DNA of 64,000 nucleotides from Exophiala sp. HKRS030 (lineage: Eukaryota; Ascomycota; Eurotiomycetes; Chaetothyriales; Herpotrichiellaceae): positions 4,464,001 to 4,528,000 of the forward strand of contig JAHWDD010000007.1 of the NCBI GenBank assembly GCA_023897205.1, in the 5' to 3' direction. The notes beneath the pieces were generated by a model. That model had not been told where the DNA came from. It saw only the letters and a list, made by a program, of their open reading frames with translations, and did no database searches. The position numbers and the translations under genes are program-made. Of this stretch, positions 21,166 to 31,994 are shown piece after piece. The stretch's first letter is position 1. Every line of letters starts with the position of its first letter.

Positions 21166-21787
21166 GGACAGGGTGTAGTGTTCGACTTATCGAGGTTCCA
21201 ATCCAGTTCACGTGGATCAGGAATTTACTTCTCGGTAGAAGGAGTTCAAGGCAGTAAGAGAGCTATTTTGATAGATGTATAAGGCAGATGATTAAATAAT
21301 CTCCAATCCCTTGGTTGACCTGGATGATTCATGAATATGACATTTTCCGGGTCCGGCAGCCGTGGACTAATATAGTTCTGACATTTCTTGAGACGCGGAT
21401 TTCGTATTCCGACTGAATTAAGATTTGCATTTGATCATGGTAGATGGACTTACTGGCTGCTGGTCGATGACGACAATGGGCGACCGCGGCTCAAACCACA
21501 AAATATGACATTACATGGCCAATGATGCAAAGGAGGAAAAGGTTCGAAGGGCGGCTATTGGTCGCGGACTACAAATATGCAGATTCATGGAGAATGGACT
21601 TCGAGACTCTCTGTGGGCTCGATATGTCTAAATTCAATGTGTCTAAAGGGTGAGTGGGTGATGCTGACTACGCATGCCGCGTGTCTCCATCACATAATAA
21701 CAGCTGTGAAATGGTAGCATTTTGGCCATGCTCTAAATGCACCGTGATCACCAAGTCAATACGACGACCCTCGTCTTCTCAACTGTG
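21166..21787. other. Intergenic promoter region
   Basis: 622 bp upstream of the epimerase and downstream of the 2-hydroxyacid dehydrogenase. Nothing specific recognised. Confidence 0.4.
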
Positions 21788-22859
21788 TTATAAGTGTCCA
21801 TTGAGCTTTTCTTTCTGCTCTGGAATTGGAGTCAACAGGGATCCCTTGTCCACGGCATTCTCCAGGTTTTGCAGGACCAACAACTCCATATCTCGCTGGG
21901 TCTCATAGGTGTTTGTTCCAATGTGTGGTACGATGAATGCTTTGGGGTTCTTGATCAAACCCTCATGCACCTTGGGCTCATCTTCAAAGACATCCAAACC
22001 CGCTGCTGACACCTTTCCGCTCTCCAACGCAGCTACTAGATCCGACTCTTTGATCAAGCCACCTCGTGCAGTGTTGACGATGACGACGCCATCTTTCATT
22101 TTTGAGAATTCTGGCGCAGAAATAATGTGACGAGTCTTCGGGTTCAAGGCAAGGTTGAGACTGAGGATATCTGACTGTGCCAGTAATTGATCGAATGTCA
22201 CGTATTTGGCATCACCTTCTAGCTCTTTTGGTAATTGTGATCGATTGTGATAGATGATTTTTGCACCGAATGCTCGAGCTCGATTTGCGAAAGCCTGCTT
22301 TGAAATTAGTCGAAGAGTTCTCCCATAGGTCGCAGTGTAGATCTGAAGTTTGGACATACTCTACCAATTCCCCCATACCCAGGATCCCGATAACCTTGCC
22401 CTTAGGATCGTGTCCGATCTTTGTGTCACCTCTCCATTTGCCTTCTCGTATAGCCTGGAGCGGCGTCCAAGCTTGTCTCAACGCACCTAGGAGCAGAAAA
22501 ATACCAACGTCGGCAGTCGCATCGTCGACAGCGATCGGTGTACTTGAGACTTTGAGACCTTTAGCAGTGACAGCGTCAACATCTATGTTGTCGTAACCAG
22601 CGCCGTTGTGACAGATATATTTCAATGATTTAGGCAGCAAGGAGACCAATTCTTGGTTGAAAGGTCCCGTCTCAGTGACAGAGGTATTGGAACGGTAAAG
22701 AGCAACCACATCGTCGTACTCGCCAGAACGAAGGTTTTGCAGAAATTGTTTTCGGTCTCCTGTGCGGAATTCCTTCAAGTTATATTTTTGTCCGAGGGCA
22801 CTCCATTCTTTGTTTGCGTGTGTGAGCCCGCCGATGAGCAGTACGGTGGGTTTGGACAT
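21788..22859 (-). CDS. D-isomer-specific 2-hydroxyacid dehydrogenase (glyoxylate reductase-like; frame broken at 22370-22374)
   Basis: Exon 1 22859-22360, intron 22295-22359 (GTATGT..GCAG), exon 2 22294-21788, about 335 residues if one base is added. MSKPTVLLIGG opens the catalytic domain; the Rossmann Gly motif falls at the exon end. There the run of five G (minus strand, 22370-22374) gives GMGELVE, while six G would give the family motif GMGGIGR joined by the intron to AFANRARAFG. Catalytic residues follow: R in VNTARGGLI, E in FEDEP and H in VPHIGTNT. It should reduce glyoxylate, hydroxypyruvate or branched 2-oxo acids with NAD(P)H. The frame stays open upstream to an ATG at 23009, adding 50 residues rich in Ser, Arg and Leu, possibly a mitochondrial presequence. 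Confidence 0.88.
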
Positions 22860-23864
22860 ATTGGATAGGGACTTTCTTTGCACAGGCAGAGGTAGGAATT
22901 GGCTGAATGAAGGTTTGAGACAGGAAGAGAATGCCTCTGTGGATTTGCTGGAATAATGAGGGAGTCTGTATGAGTGACGCAGGCAGAGTGAGAATGTGAC
23001 ACGGATCATGTGGAAGGAGAAAGGGGAGCAAGATGGAACGCCAGGAGACGGCACGAAATGTGAGATATTGCAATTGAGGCTATCAAGGATCGATATTGAC
23101 TATGTACGTCGTATTAGTGGTGGCCGGTGGTTGTTTGTCACTGATTGATGAGGACATCGGCATCTGACCGCGCCGAGCGTGACATTTTCTTTGGCGAAAT
23201 TGAGACTTTGGATGATGAGGGGCGCGATTGAGATGGAAGTGGATGGAGAAGCAAGAGCATCAAGAAAGAATCGACGAGGGTCGTGGTTCCCCCGCACCGA
23301 ATCAAGTCATGGTGGGGGTCACGAGCTTCCCATTGCATTGCAACCAGGGAAGGTGCGACCGGGTCTTCTGCCCGTACGACGCCGACTGCCTTTGGAGGCC
23401 CACGAGGCCCAAGGACACATTTCAGGCAGGAAGGACCCCTCAAGGCATGTGTTGGACAGTTGGACCGCTCCTTCCTTTGCAACTCCAACGGCAATTGAAG
23501 GTCAAATATACAGCAAACCTTGTCCATTTAGGGTTCTCATTCGCCGAAGATTGCTACAAACGAGGCAGTCACTACCCACAACCCGGCCACTCGTGCCACT
23601 CTTAGCCTTAGGCTGTTAGGCAACGGGAAAGTGCCGAGTTGGAGAAATTTTTGAAAGGCCGATCTTCATCCCGCGGGGGAGGCGGAGATGACAACATCCA
23701 CCTACTCCCCTAGGTCAGAACACAAGTACGCCGTCGCAGTTGCGCGGGTTCAGAGGCCAGGAGATGATGTGGTCGGTTTGCCGACACACGCCTTATTTAC
23801 CTAACCAGATCCCGCTGCCTCGAAATCTGACCAAAACCTGACCGTCTACACTCGGCTTCTCAAC
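22860..23864. promoter_or_regulatory. Divergent promoter, 2-hydroxyacid dehydrogenase / polyol dehydrogenase
   Basis: 1.0 kb. It holds GC-rich G-runs near 23670-23720 and overlapping open frames on both strands around 23140-23620 that do not resemble proteins. It may include an N-terminal extension of the dehydrogenase up to 23009. Confidence 0.4.
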
Positions 23865-25132
23865 ATGTCCACAACACAAACGGTAGAGGCTCTGGTCCTA
23901 CATGGAGCCAAAGATCTCAGGCTTGTAAGTCGAAAACGCTCAAATCGAACTCACCATGACTACCATTCCATGACTTTCATTCCACGACTTGTCAATAATA
24001 CTCACTCTTCCAGGAAACACGATCGCACCCAGCCCCTCGGCCTGGTCATGTCCAGATAGCCATCAAAGCCACGGGTCTCTGTGGATCAGACCTACATTAC
24101 TATAACCACGGTCGAAACGGCGATTTTGTCCTTCAATCACCTCTCGTCCTAGGCCATGAGGCTGCAGGTGTAGTGACGGCCTTACCAGAGGGTGAGGATG
24201 TCACTTCAACCAATTTAAAAGTCGGCGATCGAGTTGCCCTAGAGGTTGGTTTTGCCTGTAGGACATGTACTCTCTGTTCAAACGGTCGTTACAACTTGTG
24301 TCCAAAACTGTCCTTCAGATCATCAGCCAAGACATTTCCTCATGCCGATGGAACATTACAGACAGTGACACTCCAACCTCAAGCAATGTGTCACAAACTC
24401 CCGGAAAATGTTACCTTCGAACAGGGAGCACTAGTAGAACCATTGGCTGTCACGCTACACGCACTGAACCGAAGTCAAACGGCCGGCTCGGGAGCTGGCA
24501 CTCCGCTTGTCGGATCATCAGCGTTGGTCTTGGGTGCAGGTGCTGTCGGAATGCTTACCGCTGCAGCCCTCTCAGTTGCTGGAGTCTCGAACATTGTCAT
24601 TGCTGACATCGATGCTCCACGACTGAAGATTGCCGCCTCACTTGCTGGGGGAAAATTCAGGTTAAAGACTCAGTTGCTGCCACGGAAGCCACCCGCACCA
24701 TCAATTGAAGAAACCTTTGCGGGCGCCAAAGAACTCGCGGCGGAACTTTCCAAAACGGCCGGATTGGAGGCCGGATTTGACCGGGTATTCGAGTGCACAG
24801 GTGTACCTTCATGTGTACAGATTGGTGTTTTTGCTGCCACGACAGGGGGAAAGCTCCTATTGGTGGGTATGGGCAACCCAATCCAGACCATTCCTCTGGG
24901 CGCTGCCGCATTGCGCGAGGTCGATATCATCGGCGTTTTCAGATATGCCAACTGCTACCCCGCCGCCATTGCGTTGTTTGCTAGTGGTCAGCTCGATGGC
25001 GTAGTGGAAGATTTGGTGACCCATCGCATAGCCCTTGCCGATGGAGAAAAAGCTTTTAGATTAGCCGCGAATCAAGCTAAAGAAGGAGAAGATGAGGGAA
25101 GAGTTCCGGTTAAAGTGGTGATAGTTTCTTAA
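23865..25132 (+). CDS. Zinc-containing polyol dehydrogenase (sorbitol/xylitol dehydrogenase-like MDR)
   Basis: Exons 23865-23924 and 24014-25132 (intron 23925-24013, phase 0), 392 residues. GroES-like domain: catalytic zinc residues C43 (GLCGSDLHYY), H68 and E69 (GHEAAG); the HYY after GSDL is typical of polyol dehydrogenases. Structural zinc Cys at 102, 105, 108 and 116 (CRTCTLCSNGRYNLC). Rossmann motif VLGAGAVGM followed by an acidic residue (ADID), which points to NAD rather than NADP. It should oxidise a sugar alcohol to the ketose in the cytosol. An insertion-like stretch around residues 210-235 (TQLLPRKPPAPSIEETF) is longer than in standard sorbitol dehydrogenases. Exact polyol unknown; L-arabinitol, xylitol and sorbitol all possible. 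Confidence 0.92.
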
Positions 25133-25704
25133 TGAAACACCGCGTATCAGAACATCAAACGCCTCTGTATTATGCTGTGCCATTCAATTCCAACATTTCT
25201 TGTTCGTGAAGGGTCTGGCAAAGAAGACTGCTTCACGACGGTGCTGACATCGAGGGTAATCAAGAACAAGGCTGAAAGCTCAAGGAGTGTTGGCCAATAT
25301 CGTAAAACCAGACAAGTCAACGCGTGTCCCTTACGCGTCGCGTTCTTAGGATTGTACCGCACTGGCGGCAGACACAGCCATCCGGAAGACAGGCCCAAAG
25401 GGAAACTTGGCGATGTACAAGGCAAAAGAAAACTGATGAGCTTCAGAGCAGGTCACTCAAGTCAAATACTGGACTGACAATGAGAACCGGTGCTTAGTGC
25501 CGCCAGAATTGTCGGTGGTGATTCATGTTGACAAGATGACGTCAAGCTTCGTATTTGTTGCTTCAGAATCATCATTTCTGCGCTAAGCTTGAAGCACCTA
25601 TTGTCTGCACCAGATTTAGGATGACTGCATCTCTGCCTCTTTGGCAATCTCACCACCTGTTCTTTGTTGACTCACACCCTCATTAAGAGTGCATCGACGT
25701 CACA
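25133..25704. other. Intergenic, nothing recognised
   Basis: 572 bp between the dehydrogenase and the NmrA-like gene, same strand. No specific feature. Confidence 0.4.
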
Positions 25705-26678
25705 ATGCCTACTCGGAATATTCTGGTGACAGGCGCTACGGGCAAACAGGGGAAAGCGGTTGTGCAAGCTCTCTTGGCCCACCCTCCAACCTTCAACTAC
25801 CATATCCTCGCCCTTACTCGTAAAACCAATTCTCCCGCAGCCAAAGCTCTCTCAGCGCACCCCAAAATCACACTTATCGAAGGCGACCTCGAACATGCCG
25901 GAGAAATCTTCACCAAGGCTGGGGGTGTGGGCTCAGTATGGGGCGTATTTTTGATGACCCTACCATCGTTCAAGAAGAGTTCTGAAAACATCGAAACAAG
26001 ACAAGGGAAGAAGTTAATCGATGCCGCGGTCGCTCATGATGTCAAACACTTGGTATTCTCGTCGGTCGATCGTGGCGGCGCAGACCAATCCGAAGTGAAC
26101 GCTACAGACATTCCTCACTTTATCTCGAAGGTATTTCTGAAATTCTGATCGAACAATGTAGATCTCCCCAATGCTAATTTTTTTAGTTCGACATTGAAAA
26201 GCACCTCAAAGACAAAGTCCGGGGAAGCCAAACGACATACACAATCCTTCGACCAGTAGCGTTTATGGAGAATCTCACACCAAACTTCGGCGGCAGAATG
26301 TTTGCGGCTATGTGGGATAACCTAGGGACGAAACCTTTACAGTTGATATCTACCAAAGACATTGGTGTTTTTGCCGCTCAAGCCTTGGCCTCTCCCGAGA
26401 CAGACGAGTACAAGAACACAGCCATCAGCCTGGCAGGAGATGATCTTACACAAGCAGAAGCCAATGAGATCTTCTGGAAGGTGTTAGGAAGACCAATGCC
26501 CAAAAGCTACAGCTTTATGGCCACACTTCTCCAAAGGGCGATACCTGAGTTAGGCATCATGTTTCGATGGTTCGGCGACGTGGGTTATGGCGCGGATATT
26601 ACTCATGACCGTTTGTTGTACAGTGGGCTACATGACTTTGAATCATGGCTAAGAGAAGAGAGTGGTTTTAAAAGATAA
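25705..26678 (+). CDS. NmrA-like NAD(P)-binding protein
   Basis: Exons 25705-26130 and 26187-26678 with a 56-bp intron (26131-26186, branch GCTAAT), 305 residues. The N-terminus MPTRNILVTGATGKQGKAVV carries the NmrA-family glycine motif (GATGKQG), then EGDLEHAGEIF and HLVFSSVDRGG. The second exon has LRPVAFMENL, also typical. These are atypical SDRs that sense the NAD(P) state, act as co-regulators (NmrA holds the nitrogen regulator AreA in check) or reduce small molecules. The family cannot be resolved further here. It follows the polyol dehydrogenase on the same strand, 570 bp away. Confidence 0.9.
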
Positions 26679-28698
26679 GAAATCATGACGCAATGAGTTT
26701 GTAGCGGTAGCCTTGCATGCGACAGTTTTCCTATCCAGGTTGCAATCGTCTGAAGATTGCCGGTCCACGATGCAGCCAATTTGAAGAGAAGCGGAGTTGC
26801 GGGGCCGGGCAGATTATATTTGAGAGTCCTTTTCTATGGAGCAATGTACGGAGTAGTTGGGCAGTCTTGAGTTTTAGGACGCTTAAGCGGGAGGCGGCTC
26901 CGACAACCAACAAGTACCTTACGCAACCATCTGGGCATGCCACCCTTTAATCATTCAAATTGTGTCACCTATGCCACGATTGACATCTTAGGATCAGGGA
27001 GGATCAGCCTATCGCTTCTTGAGTATCATGAGCCTGCTTCCTTATTGTCATACAAAGACCAGTGTGGAGAGAATGAAGGCAGCTGTATAACAACATGGCC
27101 ACTGCAGCCATTCCCACGGCCACGGCCGACATTGAAAACATAACATGCTGCAACAGAATGGCATCTTCGGTTCTATTGCATTGGAACAGCAGCAAGGCTT
27201 GAAGGTCTGGCCAGTAAGGCTGAGAAGCACGTCCAAGCCGTGCAGCAGAAACACGACCAAGATACAGAGGGTGAGGCTGAACAGGCAATGATTGGTGGAG
27301 GATTGTCTGACGTCTGTGGCTAGTGAGTTTTAGGGGTCCGAGACTAGCCTAAAATGGAGCTAGCGTATTCTAAAATAGGCGCTAAACTGGATTTGAAACA
27401 CGCGCTAGTGTCTGAAGCAACTTCAGAAATTCCTCGCCCCCTGATTCCATCCTAATTCCCTCTTCTCAACCTCCCACTGTGCGACCTGGAGATGAAAGGG
27501 GCTCTTCCAGGACCTCCAGTCACTTGCCAACATGTTCCTTGACATATTGCGCAATGCTGTCTACTGTTTGACACTGTGACACCTCGTTGACTCGGTCAAA
27601 GCTCCATCTCGGCAGCACTCGACCGATCCAGAAACGCGTCCACGACCGTTGATCATTGACGCGTGACGACAATCATTCACATTGATATTGTTCGTTCTGG
27701 GTGTCTGCTGCGGGACGACGATAATTCTGTTCTACAACAATATCAACCAAGAGCTTGATTCAAGGTCGGTATCCCAAGACGTGCCCAAGGCTACGTCGAG
27801 GCTCGAGTAAATGCAGCCCAGGCTCGACTCTCAACTCTCCACAGACACCTTATCGCTTATATCTTAGATCTGCGAAACCTCCGCACCAACCAGCTCTTCA
27901 CATCCACCCTGGTCACCACGCGAGATAGTTGGAAGCGTGAAACGCCAACCACTTCAGGTCCAGACCCATGTCCAAAGACCCTTTTTGCTGGTCAATGTGC
28001 AAGCACTGGCTGCATTCTCTCAAAGCTTGTATGACTTTCACACCATCCTTGGTCACTCTGACGTTGCCTCTTTCTCGACTTCTCAGCCCAGGGGTCCCAC
28101 ACGCATGGATCAAGGCTGTTGGTATCAAACATTCCCATCACCTCCTTGCGCTTAGATGTCGATCGGAATTTCCATAACCATGACCCACCGTCCTCTCTTT
28201 CATCCAACGGCTTCTTGTCTTTCGTGAATACTTGCCACGCTGCAAACCGTTTCCACTTGGTCGCAAATGAGGTTGTCTTTCTCTTTGTCTGTGGTCCTAC
28301 CATTGTTCCCATTGTTCATTCTGCCAACATTGTGACGAGCACCACACTCTCAACAATGCTCGTAAAGGCATTGTCCATTCTTTTCTTCTGAGTATCAATG
28401 AATACTTTGTCACTCTTTTGATATCCTCATCACCATTGTCCTTTCGTTCGTTCCTTTGATCAGGTTGCGGCAGCGCCGATTCTTCTTTAACCATCTCACA
28501 TTCTTTTTACGACTTCAACACTCTGGCAGTAAACAACACACTACAACTCACAACCTCTCGTTTCCGAATCCGATCGTTCAGACTATCATCGTCGCTTGCA
28601 ATAGCACCAAATCACTCTGAACCAAGATCCATTTTCCGACCTACAACGTCTTTCGCCGGTCGACAACTTTTTCGAATACAACTCTTCACCAAAGACGA
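26679..28698. other. Long gap and probable promoter/leader of the secreted protein
   Basis: 2.0 kb. The last 400 bp are pyrimidine-rich and contain several upstream ATGs, as in long 5' leaders of fungal secreted-protein genes. Open frames of 60-106 codons on both strands at 27000-28400 show no family resemblance. Confidence 0.4.
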
Positions 28699-30909
28699 AT
28701 GTCTTCAAGATTCAGCATGCGTAGCGCCCTTATTGGGTTGCTTACCGCAGCACAACTTGCCTCTTCACATACTTGGGTTGAACAACTTATGGTCATCGCT
28801 CCGAATGGTACCTTGGTCGGTCAGCCTGGCTTTCCTCGTGGAAATATCCTGCGCGGTACTCCTGCATTTAGTGACCCGACGATGGTCAATCTCATTCCCC
28901 CCAATGGTCGAATTGCTAATTTGATCGAACCCTCCGACCTGATGTGTAAGGTGTCTCAAACCTCTCAGACCCAGACCGATGGTAGCCCGAGACTGCAAGC
29001 AGCACCTGGTTCCGCCATTGCCTTGAGATTTCAAGAAAATGGTCATGTCACCCTTCCAGATGCACAGCCTGGTAAACCACCGAATCGGGGAACCGTCTAT
29101 GTCTATGGTACTTCCAAACAAAGCCCCGACGACTCATTCCTTGCCATTCATCGTCAATGGACCCCTAACGGCTCTGGAGGCGACGGACGTGGTGTGCTTT
29201 TATCCACTAGAAACTTCGATGACGGTCAATGTTATCAAGTTAATGGTGGCACTCTTTCTCAACAGCGTCAAGCTACTTATGGCCATCAATTCAACCAATA
29301 TATGGGTAACGATTTGTGGTGTCAACAAGATATTCAGATTCCAGCCGATGCTCCTGTCGGTAAACCATACACCCTCTACTGGGTCTGGGATTGGCCAACA
29401 CTTCCTGGTACTCCAGGATTTCCTCAAGGTAAACAGGAGATTTACACCACTTGTATGGATATCGATATCGTCGCTGCAAGTGACATTGAGACCTTTAATA
29501 AGGCTCAAGGTGCTCCAGCTTACAAGGATCAAGCAGTCGACCTCGCCGCTATTAAAGCTCAAGTCGCTGATATTGCCAATCCTACTGCGGTCACAGGTCA
29601 GTTTATTCCTTTCGCTTACACTCCAACCAATTCGAAAGCTGCTCCCAGCGCAACCTCGATGCCTACCACATCGTCTATTGCACCACCTCCGCCTCCACCA
29701 CCACCTCCACCTTCCAGTACCTCTATTGAGACTGCACTGACATCAACTCCAGGTTCTACCATTCCTTTCTCAGCCTCTGCCACTGGTCCCGTCAAAGGTG
29801 CTGCAAGTGAAGCTAGTGTCTCACAAGCCACCGCAATTACAACTGGTGGTTTTGACTTCTTGACTGTCCATACAGCATCTTCCACTGGACCTGGTGTTGA
29901 AACTCAAACCTTTTCGGTTCAACCAATCATTGAGACATCAGCTCCACAAAGATCTGGAGATGGCCAGGGAGGTTTCGCATTCGGCGATGGACGTGACAAC
30001 AATGGCAATGGAAGGGGAGGTGAGTCCACAAGCGTTACAGTTTCCTCAATTCGTGTCATGACACCCGGTCTAACCATTCATCTGGATACAACAGACAATC
30101 GAGGCCCTGAAGTCACATCAGCACCCAATATCAATAACCAAGCAGGTCTTCTCACGGTCACTGAGTATGATGCTGTCACTGAGACTGTCTATCAGACCTT
30201 GTATGAAACTCGATATACCAAACGTGATGCTGGTAAGTACGATTCTTCTTCTCTTCTTTCTCCATACCCGATTTCCTCTGGATTCCGCACTGGCTCAGTC
30301 CACCCTCCATCGGCATCTGGTCACTCATCCGGCAACCATGGACCCTTCGGAAACTTTACCGGGACTGGAGGTGTTGCTCAGTCGACTGGATTGCCACTAT
30401 GGGTGTCTGGAAAAGCAAGACCGACAGGCCAGGCCATGGATGATGGAACTGCTATGACCATGACCAGAGGCCCGCGATTCATGGTCGAGCCTACTGAGAT
30501 CTCTTCAAGCACTACGGTCGTCACTATTGTTCCTCGATCACCCAAGCTAGCTCCTCCCCTGATTCCCGTTCAAGTTAATGGACAGTCTGAAGATCTAAAA
30601 TCCACTCCTAAGGCAATTTCTAAACAACAGTCTAAACCTTGGCCTTCCATGAACATTGGGGATGTCGACTACCGCGCCACATCATCTGGATCGCCTGTGT
30701 TCCCAACCGCCATCACAAAAACCGAATCTATGCTGACCAAGATTTCTGCAGCTCCTCAAATCACTGCTGCACCAGTGATTGCCGGTCGCTCACCTGAACC
30801 TCAACAAGATGAGAGTAGTACTGCCCATTCGGCATTTCGACTACGTGCACGAAATCCTTTTGTCTGGCTCGGCTGGCAACAGGAACCATCAACAACAATC
30901 TCATTTTGA
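28699..30909 (+). CDS. Secreted LPMO-like protein of unknown function with Pro-rich and Ser/Thr-rich C-terminal half
   Basis: Single open frame, 736 residues. A signal peptide (residues 1-23, ending AQLASS) is followed directly by His24, so the mature protein should begin HTWVEQL. The N-terminal domain (24-260) has four Cys (83, 178, 208, 252), H116 (QENGHVTLP) and Y249 two residues before TCMDIDI. First-residue His, a second internal His and a Tyr before the last strand Cys is the arrangement of a copper histidine brace in fungal polysaccharide monooxygenases. I recall this domain as a fungal family of unknown function (probably DUF7492; not verified). After it come ten Pro in a row (~residues 333-342), then about 390 residues of Ser/Thr/Gly-rich sequence with a dibasic TKRDA. 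No clear GPI site. A 66-bp intron-like segment sits at 30233-30298. Confidence 0.8.
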   Translation: MSSRFSMRSALIGLLTAAQLASSHTWVEQLMVIAPNGTLVGQPGFPRGNILRGTPAFSDPTMVNLIPPNGRIANLIEPSDLMCKVSQTSQTQTDGSPRLQAAPGSAIALRFQENGHVTLPDAQPGKPPNRGTVYVYGTSKQSPDDSFLAIHRQWTPNGSGGDGRGVLLSTRNFDDGQCYQVNGGTLSQQRQATYGHQFNQYMGNDLWCQQDIQIPADAPVGKPYTLYWVWDWPTLPGTPGFPQGKQEIYTTCMDIDIVAASDIETFNKAQGAPAYKDQAVDLAAIKAQVADIANPTAVTGQFIPFAYTPTNSKAAPSATSMPTTSSIAPPPPPPPPPPSSTSIETALTSTPGSTIPFSASATGPVKGAASEASVSQATAITTGGFDFLTVHTASSTGPGVETQTFSVQPIIETSAPQRSGDGQGGFAFGDGRDNNGNGRGGESTSVTVSSIRVMTPGLTIHLDTTDNRGPEVTSAPNINNQAGLLTVTEYDAVTETVYQTLYETRYTKRDAGKYDSSSLLSPYPISSGFRTGSVHPPSASGHSSGNHGPFGNFTGTGGVAQSTGLPLWVSGKARPTGQAMDDGTAMTMTRGPRFMVEPTEISSSTTVVTIVPRSPKLAPPLIPVQVNGQSEDLKSTPKAISKQQSKPWPSMNIGDVDYRATSSGSPVFPTAITKTESMLTKISAAPQITAAPVIAGRSPEPQQDESSTAHSAFRLRARNPFVWLGWQQEPSTTISF

Positions 30910-31406
30910 TGGTAAAGTTCGACCCAAAATATAAGGTGTCGCAGATCCCTGGCGGTCTTGAAACGATTTATGCAGCATCTAAGCTATGATAAATAAGAGA
31001 CTTGAGCTGGAAATCAAAGTCACGACCAAGATCGAAACTCATGAATTTTTATAAATAGGAATCGTTAAGATGAAAAGAAACACCATCCGATCAAGACGGT
31101 CAATGCACATACATTACATTCTATCGTGGTTGCATTTAGCAATATTTGAAATATTAAATTATCTCCATTAATCCTTCGCACGTGTAGGTCTTTCAAATGT
31201 TGCCATTGCCTCGACATGAATTCAACGCTTCATCTGAGGTGTCCAAAGTAGGTACTCCTCGTTTGTGTCCCCCAATAACATCTTCATCACCCAGTTGTTA
31301 CCGCCTGCTCCTTGGTCTAGTTCAACACAAGAGTCATCTCTGGAAATCACCTTGTCAAATGCGATACAACTCATCTTTATCTATCACCAAGCTAGACCAA
31401 CCGTGT
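30910..31406. other. Intergenic, convergent 3' ends
   Basis: 497 bp, A/T-rich after 30960. Probable 3' UTRs. Nothing else seen. Confidence 0.4.
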
Positions 31407-31994
31407 TCACAGAGCTATCCTCTGCCACTTCAGCACGGCCGTCACTCTCTGCCCGTCCTGCCAGAGCCAGATCCGTCAGTAAGCATATCCCATGTGCCCA
31501 ACCAACATTGAAGAAATCCAAGCTCAACATACCTTGGCCACATATTCCTTCACAGGTCTCAACGTCATATACTCCTGACCATCATCCTCCCACCGATCCG
31601 CAAGCCTTGTCTGATCATGGCCCACCCAATTCGGATTCTGCGATATCTCGACTCTGGTATGCCACAACCAGCCGCCATCATCACGTCGAACCAGCGTCAT
31701 CGGCCCAGCATATGCCGTCAGCCCGCGACTAATACGTAGGACCTCGGCGTCGGACGCATCAGGCCACTCGCCCGACTCGGCTTCCAGCGGCTGCGTCATG
31801 GCCGATGGAGTGCACAGGATCACTGATAGATATCCCGATTGCGAGATGGTGGCGCGGCCGTGAGGGTCGTCGCCGTGTGGTTTTGACAGGACTGTCGTCG
31901 AGGGTGGTTCGCTCGCGGAGAACATCTCCCATGATATCAGTTTCCACGTTCCGGAGAATAGCTGGGCGTAGTCGGAGAAGGCGACGGTTGTCAT
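31407..31994 (-). CDS. Lipocalin-like domain protein
   Basis: Exons 31994-31533 and 31457-31407 with a 75-bp intron (31458-31532), 170 residues. Without splicing the frame stops early; the second exon supplies the final strand ending VLKWQRIAL, which is how these proteins finish. Marks: FSGTWKLISWEMF (lipocalin Gly-x-Trp start), DDPHGRATISQSGYLSVIL, a GLTAYAGP segment and HTRVEISQNPNWVGHDQTR. This matches the single-domain fungal and bacterial lipocalin-like family (Lipocalin_5 type), cytosolic by lack of a signal peptide. Such genes are often found near biosynthetic or catabolic genes; the ligand is unknown here. Confidence 0.85.

Noticed and set aside
23865..26678. Polyol dehydrogenase and NmrA-like gene as one pathway unit
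   Set aside because: Same strand but 570 bp apart with separate promoters and no shared substrate logic.
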